The position numbers and the translations under genes are program-made. A stretch of 64,000 nucleotides of DNA from Cryptomeria japonica (Eukaryota; Streptophyta; Pinopsida; Cupressales; Cupressaceae): positions 509,675,373-509,739,372 of the forward strand of contig NC_081415.1 in NCBI RefSeq assembly GCF_030272615.1. The letters are read 5' to 3'. Position 1 is the stretch's first letter. Each line of letters begins with the position of its first letter. The notes under the pieces are model-generated. The model was given only the letters and a program-made list of their open reading frames with translations, had not been told where the DNA came from and ran no database searches. Of this stretch, positions 25,201 to 33,061 are shown piece by piece.

Positions 25201-27132
25201 ATCCTCCAAAAGTCTTCCAACCCTAAAAAATCTCGACTTTCATGCTTTCACGTTTAAACTTATTCAATTTTTTAGTTTTTTTTTAATTTTCCCCTAATTT
25301 TCATAGACCTGGTTGAGGGTACCCATTGGGACTTTCCAAGTCTGTGTGAGTCTTGATGAATCTTATAACTATGATAATAAACCAATTATTTTTCATTGTC
25401 ATATGTATTAAATTATTAATAGACCGAATATTTGTAATGAAAGAATAAACCCCCCAAAAAAGGGGACTGAATACTTATGGGTAGAACCTAGACAAGTCAA
25501 TATATTCAAAATCAATAAAATAAAAAACTAGAAGTCATTTGTTGCTTTACACTTTATCATTCTGGTGTGTCCAGCAGGTTTCCATTTACCATAAAAAACA
25601 GATATTTTTTAAGTTTAAACCAGATCTAATTTGTTTTGCAGTGGGTACAAATCAATTTTATTGTTTTGATAATATTATTAAGATACATTTTCTTTCTTTT
25701 TATCTGTAAAAATTGAAGTTGAATCTGTTTGTTGCATGGCAGTGAAAATTTATGCTCTCTCCGTGGAGGGCAGGATAGACTAGCTGTGAGTGTCATTTGG
25801 ACAGTTGATCCGGACAATGATTTTGAAGTTCTAAATATTTGGTTTGGAAGAACAGTTATTAGATCTCGTCATCAGGTTTGTACTTTTTTATTCATGCTTT
25901 TTCCTGTGGTTGTATATCTCTCTAGGTTTAATTGGAACATATAACCATCTTGCTAGTCTATGGAACTATAAATATGGAAGTGAGAAGAACAGGAAGTTGA
26001 GTAATCTTAAGCTTACTTTTAAGATGTCGCTGTATTTAAACTAAAAACATAATAAAATTCCTTTTCAAGACTTTTGAAGTTTAAAATTTAAAATCACTTA
26101 ACAAAATTCTTCCCAATGTTAAGCATCCAATGATTGCCTTTTCCCTTATAATGTCTGCTTTTCTCTACGATGTCTTATCTCACATTTTTTGATTGAAATG
26201 TAGAACCAGCTTTCCACAAATGAGAGGAAGTTCTGAGGAACTTTAAACATGAAAGTGAGAACAAGAGAGTGTAGAGGAAGCTTAAACTTACGAGGAAAAC
26301 TGTGTTATAGTTTAAACATATTTATAACGCATATCTAAAAGAAAAATTCAAGTTTAAAATTAAAAATCATTTACCAAAACTCTTCTCAATAATAGGAATC
26401 CACTTGTTTTCTGTTTCGCTATATTTTCTGTTGTATTAGGTGTATCTGCAGTTCAAGTACACAGATAATTTCAATTATAAGTTGATGTAATCTTTTGTTA
26501 TCAGGTTTAATATGAAATGCATCATTTCTTCTAAGAAAAAATTAATTTATAAATGGATTCTAATGGAAATATTTCTAAAGATTTGTAAGCTGACTAAATG
26601 CTCTAGCACATTTAAGAGTCTGGATTTCAAGGTGGCTTTCTTCAAGCGTAAAAGTGTCTGAAAAGTGAATTCCTCTAGGTGCAACTTATTGTTTTAACAG
26701 TGCTACAGTCTAGTGGCTGAAAGCTATTTTTGATAGCTTATAAAAATATTTTTCATTTTTAGAATCTATAATGTTCTCTGACCTAATATTGCTTGATACT
26801 TGTACTTCTAGTTCCATTTATCTAATTCAATCTTGTATTATCTGTTTCTTCCTTGGTGTTGACATATCAAGTACTTAACAGAAAATATATTTAATCCCTC
26901 AAAATGTTAATTCTTGAACACAAGTGATGGAAATGCTTCAGTTGCATATATAAATTTTAAAGGCATATTACATGATAACTACTTTGTTTTGCCTTTGTTG
27001 CAGATGTTTTATGGCCAAGCACAGGCAATACTTGATGGTGTTCCCTTGTGTGAGGGATGGGAAATTGACGAAAGCCCAGAAAACTTGGCTCAAGTACAAG
27101 CAGATTTGTGCAACCTAGCTTCCTTTTCCAAG
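7067..27132 (+). CDS. DIS3-like (RNB-domain) 3'-5' exoribonuclease, six internal exons, partial
   Basis: RNB nucleases (bacterial RNase II/R, eukaryotic DIS3/RRP44, DIS3L, DIS3L2/SOV) degrade RNA from the 3' end one nucleotide at a time. Six exons join with consistent phase: 7067-7260, 7460-7564, 8632-8704, 10427-10557, 25743-25875 and 27004-27132. They encode the end of a cold-shock-like region ([23 protein letters not shown]) and the first half of the RNB domain. The metal-binding acidic cluster [12 protein letters not shown] is intact. [26 protein letters not shown] and [12 protein letters not shown] match DIS3L-type sequences better than SOV or RRP44 as I recall them. Absent from the window are the N-terminus (PIN-like and first cold-shock domains) and everything after ASFSK (rest of RNB, S1). 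No stop or frameshift is seen in the exons, so the gene may be functional with giant introns. Confidence 0.8.
7460..7564 (+). CDS. DIS3-like exonuclease, exon b
   Basis: The acceptor ACTATAG|T completes the Ala codon left by exon a and gives [17 protein letters not shown], then NRRDLR, a motif that precedes the RNB catalytic loop in this family. The nearer CTGCAG at 7469 would put the frame out of phase. The donor is TACAG|GTGATA. Confidence 0.8.
8333..8540 (-). mobile_element. Candidate tRNA-derived SINE in an exonuclease intron
   Basis: Read leftward there is an A-box-like TGACTGAGTGG (8527-8537) and a B-box-like GGTTCAAGTTT (8484-8494), 32 bp apart. About 140 bp of non-tRNA body follow, ending at an A run (GTTTTTTTGC on the + strand near 8331). 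This layout is typical of plant SINEs. No target duplication was identified. Confidence 0.4.
8632..8704 (+). CDS. DIS3-like exonuclease, exon c (catalytic acidic residues)
   Basis: A 73-nt exon between TTGCAG and GTATAA. It supplies [15 protein letters not shown], which holds the four conserved Asp residues that bind catalytic magnesium in RNase II-family enzymes. It starts in phase with exon b (AG|C = Ser) and ends on a full codon. Confidence 0.85.
8705..10426 (+). other. Intron between exons c and d
   Basis: A 1.7-kb AT-rich intron with a T-run at about 9410-9425. A GC-richer patch (9040-9240) repeats the word GATGTCC several times. No coding potential was recognised. Confidence 0.6.
10427..10557 (+). 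CDS. DIS3-like exonuclease, exon d
   Basis: This exon encodes [26 protein letters not shown] and HMLPPIL, the strongest family signature in the gene. The acceptor is TTTGTAG and the donor is TTGAG|GTAAAA. The split Ser codon is completed 15 kb downstream. Confidence 0.9.
11339..11358 (+). repeat. Left 20-bp target-site duplication of the LINE-like element
   Basis: GCTAATAATAGATGATTGTT. The partner at 20560-20579 differs at one base. Confidence 0.8.
12855..14588 (-). CDS. Unrecognised 577-aa ORF inside the giant LTR-like unit
   Basis: I do not recognise this protein. It is uninterrupted and starts [19 protein letters not shown]. Residues about 50-130 are low-complexity with SEGN repeats and a Lys/Arg-rich block ([16 protein letters not shown]) that could be a nuclear localisation signal. 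Residues about 130-200 are acidic. A probable coiled coil follows ([21 protein letters not shown], about 275-300). The C-terminal 280 residues look globular and helical, with no Cys-His motif, DDE triad or RT motif. Its 5' side has the hairpin repeat cluster, and its 3' side has a TATA-like and a poly(A)-like site on the same strand, so it lies in the LTR's apparent U3. It could be an LTR accessory protein, a captured host fragment or a structural Gag-like protein. Survival of a long frame among decayed repeats suggests youth or constraint. Confidence 0.6.
   Translation of the reverse strand: MDWNEPEVVDLDDLMAPVLSCTRKWVDVQHQKLREQGIAMSFTLEEKPAEGGASVSEGNPNPRNSSEGNLRCASEGNLHSRGSKRKERSEKKEPSKKKQGANKDQTPGTSSKPEDRTIRVEESMESMVQNDRQEEGRAQHVSSDGSLQDYDLDDDNEMTSPPREEEIVHKEIQVQETRSNIPDWLKERLTRVIVVEDEDNAIDLESLVGRSHVITEKKAATKMSKMIRDETGSRKLQIATPAADKYEGEILAEDYHIQTIELGPSTAEQTMDDATDTFEALKDKLREEVERNRKLEREVGAWRTYFSHINEPLGRQDPVRSPVQALPLQSINEAERFRNLVQRTCSWMDRSHTMAIEFVTRMSKITHQAIQVLEIIHRLMVTVAAFAHTKDVTIPVLKVIRHTSRRILAQERILEGDSHSLFQWSTLLHIKSVLFEDIGVRCGQVEEVINPIQDRVFEVLRTILGRRIEVETDVDMQEFEDRIKIIFRKDADVTDEQYDQMYATMLLIDRTKELEPTWDAALLDAFDQVIHLEESIKNLPEIPITEIEGIVTKFIAYAKKENWKGNRILDERLLQMT
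14683..15250 (-). repeat. Five interspersed GGTCCCT...AGGGACAGGAGCGA hairpin repeats
   Basis: About 27 bp each, at 14683, 14850, 14892, 15058 and 15224. Each has inverted arms (GTCCYT and AGGGAC) around a short loop, followed by AGGAGCGA. Spacing is irregular (about 42 to 167 bp). They lie just upstream of the 577-codon ORF on its strand. Confidence 0.75.
16344..16516 (-). repeat. Copia 3' LTR (173 bp)
   Basis: It is collinear with 19521-19693 and of equal length, with about 10% divergence by eye. Read leftward it begins TATTAGAATATTG rather than the canonical TG, and it ends ...AACA. Confidence 0.85.
16714..17619 (-). pseudogene. Copia Pol fragment: GAG-pre-integrase and integrase
   Basis: The pre-integrase zinc region contains [16 protein letters not shown]. 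The integrase core follows: [44 protein letters not shown] (second Asp) and [15 protein letters not shown] (Glu). The DDE triad is visible. The frame stops after [12 protein letters not shown], where the rest of integrase, RT and RNase H are missing. Confidence 0.9.
17656..18369 (-). pseudogene. Copia Gag and protease N-terminus
   Basis: A UBN2/retrotran_gag-type region ([32 protein letters not shown]) is followed by a Lys/Arg/Asn-rich linker, one zinc knuckle [14 protein letters not shown] and the aspartic protease motif LVIDSGAS at the end. A break separates it from the integrase frame at 17619. Gag coding continues upstream to about 18560 with stops. Confidence 0.9.
19510..19520 (-). promoter_or_regulatory. 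Copia primer-binding site (initiator Met-tRNA)
   Basis: TGGTATCAGAG on the minus strand, directly adjoining the 5' LTR. Confidence 0.9.
19521..19693 (-). repeat. Copia 5' LTR (173 bp)
   Basis: Read leftward it ends ...ATTAACA, immediately followed by the PBS. It also begins TATTAG, so the TA start is shared by both LTRs and predates insertion. Confidence 0.85.
20560..20579 (+). repeat. Right 20-bp target-site duplication of the LINE-like element
   Basis: GCTAATACTAGATGATTGTT, matching 19 of 20 bases at 11339-11358. Confidence 0.8.
20580..23162. other. Intronic repeat debris, no gene seen
   Basis: AT-rich sequence with no open frame above 77 codons and no recognised domain or LTR border. 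Confidence 0.4.
23163..24860 (+). mobile_element. Solo LTR of the TGTAATGTCCCC family, hosting a second solo LTR
   Basis: It starts TGTAATGTCCCC and is collinear with the reverse complement of 2411-3470 (shared TTGAAATAG, GTCAAAA, CATGAGATATAA and CTTTCAAAGGG words). It has a TATA-like GGTATAAAAAGG at about 23667. The 3' end GGGGATATTATG has TG where CA is expected. Flanks are GAGCA and GAACA (4/5). Confidence 0.65.
23192..23513 (-). mobile_element. Nested gypsy solo LTR
   Basis: On the + strand it runs from TGTTTACCGTTACGG to ATTACCGCCAACA (322 bp), the same end pattern as the Gypsy-A and Gypsy-B LTRs. Flanks are GATTT and GATCT (4/5). Removing it restores the collinearity of the outer LTR. 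Confidence 0.75.
24861..25742. other. Intron end, no gene seen
   Basis: AT-rich, with an A run at about 25005-25015 followed by a short GGGGCTAGCGCCCC palindrome. Confidence 0.5.
25743..25875 (+). CDS. DIS3-like exonuclease, exon e
   Basis: The acceptor is ATGGCAG|T. It continues Ser from exon d into [19 protein letters not shown] and [12 protein letters not shown]. The donor is CATCAG|GTTTGT. The exact phase match across a 15,185-bp intron supports a single gene. Confidence 0.9.
27004..27132 (+). CDS. DIS3-like exonuclease, exon f (last one found)
   Basis: The acceptor is GTTGCAG and the donor TCCAAG|GTAAAA. It encodes [12 protein letters not shown], then [18 protein letters not shown]. 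The RNB domain should continue with the RxxxGAL and EFM(L/I)LAN motifs. Neither was found in the remaining 36.9 kb. Confidence 0.85.
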
Positions 27133-27479
27133 GTAAAATTATTGCTTTCTTATATGATGATCTGTGTATTAGAAGTAAGAGGATATGGCAATGAATTTGT
27201 GTTGATAAATGTGTTCAAAGCATAGCAGAAAAAATATTTTTGGGAAAAAAATTGGCAAACCAAACTATCAAGATTTTATCAAAAAATGAGAAAAAAATTG
27301 GATTTTCAAAACATATTGAAGAATGCCAAAAAGGAAAAACCTGCTATTCTTAAAATTTAAAGGCACTTGAATGGCATAGAGATATAGATAACAAATAAAA
27401 ATGATAGTTTACTCCATGTATTGTAGAATATATATTATTTTCTTTGATGTTCATTTTGCTGATTACATTGCATAGCAGA
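27133..27479 (+). other. Start of the intron after exon f
   Basis: AT-rich intronic sequence; nothing else seen. Confidence 0.5.
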
Positions 27480-28080
27480 ATGCATATTCCATGGTTCATA
27501 AACTATGTTGCACGGGGACGCATCCCCTGCCTTTTTTCTCTCCTACCCGTACTGGGGACGAAACGGGGACGTGGGGATGGGAATTTGCTGTTTCCTAAGC
27601 GTCCCTTTTTTGGCAAAAACACAGGGGACGTTTCGGGGATGGGTGTTGGGGCAGTAGGGGACAGCAGGGGACAGCCAGCTCTCCCCGGGACAGTTGGCTG
27701 TCCCCTACGGTCCAGAATTCTTAAGTCCAAAATAAATTAAAATAATACCTTTTTAATTTACAATAGAGGCTCAGCTGGCCCCACCAAGACCCCAAATAAA
27801 CATTAAAATATAACAAACCTTAATCTAATGCATGAAACAAATAAAAGGAAGAAAAAGACACTCATTTTGACATTTGCAAAATAGGAAAAGAGCAGCAAGA
27901 AGAGAAGAAGTAGCTGGTTAAGGAGTGAACAGCAGGTGAAAGAGGAGCTTAGAACGTCAAATCTACTCCACTAGAGGTTGAGGAGGACGAGACACCTCTA
28001 GGATTGCTTGGGGTTCCATTGGTTGAGGAGGCAGGCCCTCATATTGATAGTGACTCAGATAGAGACTCTACCTTTGGTCT
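27480..28080. mobile_element. Possible DNA-transposon remnant with a GGGGAC-rich end
   Basis: About 220 bp (27510-27730) are packed with GGGGACG/GTCCCC words in both orientations, unlike the AT-rich surroundings. An acidic open segment (27960-28095) ends DSDRDSTFGLDLDS and a stop. A hAT-like deletion derivative is one reading. No transposase motif or inverted ends were confirmed. Confidence 0.25.
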
Positions 28081-28143
28081 TGATTTAGACTCTTAATCTT
28101 AGACCTACCATGTGCTGATTATAGACAGCCATATAGTTTTCCA

Positions 28144-28844
28144 TTGAAGGACTCCTCGCCTTTGCCACCAGAGGGTGTGCTGAGGAGTTTGGGCGATGTT
28201 TTGAGGCCAGGGGTTGGCCTGCTATGGAAACTTCTGAGATGTTGGCAGATTGGAGGCGTGAGAAGACGACTGAGGTTGGTGGAGTACACAATGGGTAGAG
28301 CAAGTTTTCAGGGATGGGTACGACCAGCTCAGATGCACCTAGCATGGTGCCTCGGCAGCAGAGGCAGAGTGGGTGGTGGCCATCACAGCTTGGGAGGAGC
28401 TAGCCACTCAACTGCATACGATGGAGATGGAGTTGGAACAACAGAGAGCCCGAGCGACCAGCCTAGAGGAGTTGGCTCGTGCCAGGATGGACTTGGCCCA
28501 GGAGACGGCGGGGTGTGCACATGAGGTAGCAGAATGGGCAGCCCTTGAGACCCATCTCACATCTACTTTGGAGGCGTTGGATGGTAAACAAAAGGAGCTG
28601 ATGGAGGCAATTTTTATGGTGAAACGATCCAGGGAAAGGCAGTTGGTAGCTGAGTGCGATCTCCAGCATAGGACACAATAGGTTCACCAGCTGAGGGAGC
28701 AGTTGGCAGCGGCAACACCACCGGCCCCTTCTTCATTAAGGACACCCTTTGTACCCCCTCAGCTTTGATTTTCATGTTTGGTCTTTGTGTCATTTCCTAT
28801 TTTGTTGTATGTTGTCAGGAGACGACCTTATTTGGGGGGGATGA
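28144..28844 (+). pseudogene. Gypsy-D 3' part: C-terminal piece of the extra ORF, with PPT
   Basis: In mixed frames this carries GCAEEFGRCFEARGWPAMET and then a coiled-coil frame (28373-28681) ending with MVKRSRERQLVAECDL. Both segments match the 3' ORF of Gypsy-A and Gypsy-B. It is followed by a PPT, TTTGGGGGGGATGA, and the LTR at 28845. No gag or pol of this element is found to the left, so it is a 5'-truncated copy. Confidence 0.75.
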
Positions 28845-29151
28845 TGTTGTCGGGTAATTATGTCGTATTTTAATTAGAAGGTTACGGGTTTAAGGGTCGG
28901 TGGTTACGTGACGGTTGTCGGTAGTTGGCACTAGACAACCTACATTGACACCTATATATATGTACTTGGTTTCCTATTTCAAGGTGAAGTTATTGTCGAA
29001 CAAAGTGATGTGGTGAATGTACTGGCATTTGATATTAATGAATACATACATCTGAGTTCTTCTGTTTACTTGCATTGTTGTATGCTATCATATTTACTAC
29101 ATTTGTCTACTGTTATGCACTATTGAAACACACCCCCCTCGGGGGAAAACA
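28845..29151 (+). repeat. Gypsy-D 3' LTR (307 bp)
   Basis: It begins TGTTGTCGGGTAATTATG right after the PPT and ends CTCGGGGGAAAACA. A TATA-like CTATATATATG lies at about 28953. The solo LTR at 712-1019 is the same family in the opposite orientation. It abuts mid-gag sequence of Gypsy-C, indicating insertion into that element. Confidence 0.8.
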
Positions 29152-30020
29152 ATGGATGATGACAATAGCACAAACGAAAGTAGCAATGGAGAATCAAAAT
29201 CAGTAAAAGGTCTAGAATGCAACATGATGAGAATGATGAAGGAACTCAAAGTTGAGGAGGAATTTTCAGAGGAGACTAAAGAATATTGGTACATCGAGTG
29301 CAAGGTTGAGGATCACACTAATTCATCCTTAAAAATTGTTGAGTGATATTTGCCAAGTGATGGGACATTCCATGAAACAAAGCCCATACAATTTGAAGAC
29401 AAGAAGCACACAAGTGCTCTTCACTCAAGCCCAACAATCAACCATGTTGACCACACCTCCAAAACCACAAAGCAATAATACAAATGCTACTTCTAGCGGA
29501 TACCATAATGGATGGGGAAATAGCATTTAGTTCAACAATAGTGGACCTAGAAGAAAAAATCAATATTATGCCAAGGGAAGTCTGGTGATCCAATGTTGTA
29601 AATTTAACAAGTGGGGTCATCTCACTAGGGAATTCCAAAGCAGTCAGAATAAAGCAGGAATATCGTGCAAATGATGTGGACCCAATGACTATAAAGACAT
29701 CAACTACCCAAAACAAAAGGTTATTAATATGCTAGACATGGAGGAACAAGATGAGATAGTCCTAGAAATCACTAGAGCATAGATGAAGAGGGTGATATAC
29801 CTAGACCTTTGTATAGAGAATGAAGGCCTTTGAGAAGCCAAAGTAGAAGTAGAACAAATGTTGGCCAAGGAATGAAGAACCTCCAATGAACTTGCTAGTA
29901 CCTCATTGTAGTCGGAGTTAGAGAAGAACATAGTATGACGTGCTATAAACAACCATACTAATCAAGGTGACAAACCTTCAAAGCATGCCACAACTGAGAG
30001 TCACAATCACTAGTGTGGTC
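29152..30020 (+). pseudogene. Gypsy-C gag remnant (left part)
   Basis: A + strand Gag zinc-knuckle region in several frames: MGHSMKQSPYNLKTRSTQVLF matches Gypsy-A and Gypsy-B almost residue for residue, followed by WGHLTREF and CKWCGPNDYKD. Most knuckle cysteines are mutated. It breaks at 30020, where Gypsy-A begins, and resumes at 40963. Confidence 0.75.
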
Positions 30021-30293
30021 TGTTTGCCCTCTCGGGTGAATAACTTAAAGTACACAGATAAAACACGTAATGCAGAATAATAATGCCATAGATATCAGAT
30101 AAAGTATATGAGATGTTATTCCCCCCATAATCGTGTGTCACAAGTTACATTCAGAAGTATATAAAGATACCGAGGGGGTGCGAGTGCCAACCGCCGCACC
30201 ACAACTGCCACCCCTCGGTTGCCACTAACCAAGACAATTACAACTTACAACTTGATTAACTAGTTTTATTTGTTTACAATATTGCCGCTAACA
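30021..30293 (-). repeat. Gypsy-A 3' LTR (273 bp)
   Basis: On the + strand it reads TGTTTGCCCTCTC...TTGCCGCTAACA. It differs from 40690-40962 at about ten positions by eye (roughly 4%). Confidence 0.95.
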
Positions 30294-30313
30294 TCATCCC
30301 CCCCCAAAAAACA
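30294..30313 (-). promoter_or_regulatory. Gypsy-A polypurine tract
   Basis: The minus strand TTTTTTGGGGGGGATGA lies immediately before the 3' LTR. Gypsy-B (GGGGGGGCTGA) and Gypsy-D have matching tracts. Confidence 0.85.
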
Positions 30314-30362
30314 AGGTTGTCTACGGACGACAAAACAACATGGAAGGATTACAACATAAAAC

Positions 30363-30977
30363 TCAGGACTGAGAAGGGGGTGGAGGAAGCGTCCTTGGTG
30401 GAGAGGGGGCGGTGCTCAGGCGAGCGTGTAACTCGTAGACTTGGTCAGTCCGCAACTTGAGGTCCCGCTCCGCCACCATCTGGCGTTCCATCGTTGTTTT
30501 CACCATTAATGCGGCCTCCAAAACTTCCTTATCTTTCTGATCCACCTGCTCCAAAGCGCTACTCAGTCGGTTCTCCAACATAGTCCTGTCTTCGTCCACT
30601 TCCTCCAACCGTGCCTCCAAGGCACCCCTAGTCGTCCTCTCTCCGGTTAACATTGTTTCCAAGGCAGCTCGTTCTGCATCCCATGCGGCGGCCGCCCGGG
30701 CCAATTGTTCTCGGTGGAGTTCCTCCGTCTGCTGGAGCCTAGTAACCAACTCATCTCGGGCCAACACGGCCTCCTTGTGCTAGGTCTCTGTACTGTCGGT
30801 AATATATTGCGTCCTCCGCAACTCACAGTAAGTTTCTTGGAACGACTGCTCTATTTGCCTCAACAATTGCAATCTGTTGGTTTTGCCAACCTGCTCCTGG
30901 AGGCCCCAATTCTCCAACATTTGCAAGGTCTCTGTGGTAGGCCATTGGTGCAGGAGCACCCAAGAACATGAGGTCAC
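30363..30977 (-). pseudogene. Gypsy-A extra ORF-Y, C-terminal coiled-coil part
   Basis: Two consecutive frames. The first (30977-30780) has WPTTETLQMLENWGLQEQ and a Gln/Arg-rich helix. The second (30767-30363) is strongly heptad-like (LVTRLQQTEELHREQLARA, LENRLSSALEQVDQKDKEV) and ends MVKTTMERQMVAERDLKLRT, then a proline tail PPPPSQS. The same architecture closes the 3' ORF of Gypsy-B and Gypsy-D. The function is unknown. A role like that of the 3' env-position ORFs of other plant gypsy elements is only positional analogy; no membrane segment is seen. Confidence 0.7.
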
Positions 30978-32323
30978 TAGGAGAAAAGTGATGTTTTAAG
31001 TCATTTTGATCATTTTTATGATGTATTGATTCATGATGAATCCATTTGTAAAGACAAGATCAATTATTGTAATTATTTGCATAAAGTTGTTAAAAGTTGT
31101 TCTTTAGGTCCCAGTTTGGTCTATAAGGTCAAGATTGTTGAAATAACCCATGGAAGGGGAAAATCAATGTAAAATATCTCAAATAGTCTATAAGAGTTTT
31201 TACAATTTGGGGAGTCATTAGGAAAAAGTGTCAAAGTTGCAAGAAAATTGCAAAAGTGCAACATTTGCAAAAATGTAAAAGTGCAAAAATTGCACATAAA
31301 GTTGTAAAAGGGAAGATGAAGGTTCATAAAGGTAGTTGGATGGTTTATAACTACCAAAGAGTCTATAAATATGTTGTATTGGTCGAACCAAATCATTATT
31401 GGAAGAATAGAGAAGGAGGATAAAGTTTTGGAACAAATTGGTGTGTTTAAAACTTGCATTTTGATTGGTGTTTTTGTGTTAAGTCGTTGTTTCCAGGCCT
31501 TGTACGACCATGTATGGCCTGGAAACCCTGTATATTTATAATGGTTAGATAGTGTAATGAATCCTCTTTCTCATTCTTTTGGTTTGGTGCAGTTTAATGA
31601 ATAAATGAATAAGTTATGAAAGTTTTGGTGAAAGTGGTTGTTTGCAGATTTGAGATTTCCTAAGAACAGTCATGTTGCAGCATTTGGTACGGATTCATTG
31701 GGAAGAATTACGACCTCAAAATAGATTCATTGGAAAGATATATGAATCACCTTTCATTTCATTTTGGTTTGAGTCATTTTTATGCACATTTGTGTAAGTT
31801 ATGAAAATTTTGGTGAAAACTATTTTTAAACTATCTTCAATGGAGTTGCAGACAAGGGTTTGTGATTATCTAATGATTTAACCATTTGAAAATTTAATGG
31901 ATTACATATTATGAAACTAGATCCATAAATATTTCATGTTCTATTAGTTTGGAATCATTTGGTTTTATTTTGTGAAAGATATTTGATGCCCTAGACGGAT
32001 TGGGCATGCACATGTCTTATTTGGGGACATCAGAAATGGGTCTCGGTGAAAAGACCATAACTTTTAATCTAACTGTTGGATTTAGCTAAATTTGCGATAT
32101 GTTGTTTGTAAGAAAGCTATTAAGGTTCTGACCGAAGGGATTGAGTTTTTTATATCTGGTTAGATATTTATATACCTCTGTGTACAAGCCTATCCAAAGG
32201 GACAGCAAGTTGGCAAATTTGATACCTGGATCAAGTTTGTGTTTTCTTGATTGATTGATTGTTCAAGTATGATGGAATATCCCTCTAATGAATTTTTATA
32301 ATGGTAAAAATATAGATGGATCA
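30946..32323 (+). mobile_element. Solo LTR (TGGTGCAGGAGCACC family) inside the Gypsy-A extra ORF
   Basis: It starts TGGTGCAGGAGCACC, an inverted repeat, and ends ATGGATCA. A TATA-like CTATAAATATG lies at about 31363. Extra-ORF coding flanks both ends (CFESGGFDAKDL right, WPTTETLQML left). The duplication is unclear (GCCAT versus GCATG). The 48078-50244 unit shares the 15-bp start. Confidence 0.65.
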
Positions 32324-33043
32324 GCATGATCCTAGAGTTGTGATTGGTTTTCCAAGATCCTTTGCATCAAATCCACCAGACTCGAAGCACTGAGTTAAGT
32401 GGGTCCTGCACTTGTCCCTTGTGAACTCAAGTAGCCACGCCAACTCCTCGTCTGCTCGGGGCTCACCTTGAGACCGTACTGAGGCTACTACCCTTCTAGC
32501 TTCCACAACCATACCTGCCAAAAACTGTTGTAATTCCTTGTCGCCATCCCCTCTCGGAGATGCTACTATATCCTTCTCCTCCACAGCCCCGTGGGAAGTC
32601 TGAGGGAAACTCGGGGTGAACTCCTGCGTAGGGCTCAACATCAACTCGCGGATGGGTGAGTGATCCCTTGGTCCACTCCTCATAGGCTCTGGCGAACCAT
32701 CTTCGACTAGGTCCACGATCTCGTGAGGACTCTGCTCCCGCCTTGGAGAAACGACTACTGTTCCAACGGGGGCCATTGGTGCCAACTTGAATCGGCTCAG
32801 CCATGCATTCATGTCCTGCTGAGAAGGGCGATCACTCCCTCCAGAAAGTTCCGGTGGTACCGCCATCTCACCAACTGCTGTCCCTCCAACCTCTACTATT
32901 GTCGTGGGATGACTCTCTTCCACCACCAGAGGCTCTACCAGTGTCGCGGCCGTAGGTGGGGGGGCCATAATCACGGGTGTTCGGCCTTGCCCAAAACCAG
33001 GAACTGGCACTGCCATCACTACCGCACCTGGAGGAGGCAACAT
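32321..33043 (-). pseudogene. Gypsy-A extra ORF-Y, N-terminal part
   Basis: 240 codons from MLPPPGAVVMAVPVPGFGQ: a Pro/Val-rich opening, acidic Ser/Pro-rich linkers (PRREQSPHEIVDLVEDGSPE), then a helical end CRTHLTQCFESGGFDAKDL where the LTR insertion cuts it. It is in the same frame as ORF-X upstream, separated only by a TAG and 18 bases. No known domain was recognised. Confidence 0.65.
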
Positions 33044-33061
33044 GGTATGTGCAGAAGTCGT

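Larger units (their letters stand above)
10558..25742 (+). other. 15.2-kb intron 4 of the exonuclease, filled with transposons
   Basis: The donor is GAG|GTAAAA and the acceptor ATGGCAG. It contains a LINE-like element carrying two nested LTR insertions (11359-20559) and a solo LTR nested in another (23163-24860). The stretches 10558-11338, 20580-23162 and 24861-25742 show no gene; they are probably older repeat debris. Confidence 0.8.
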
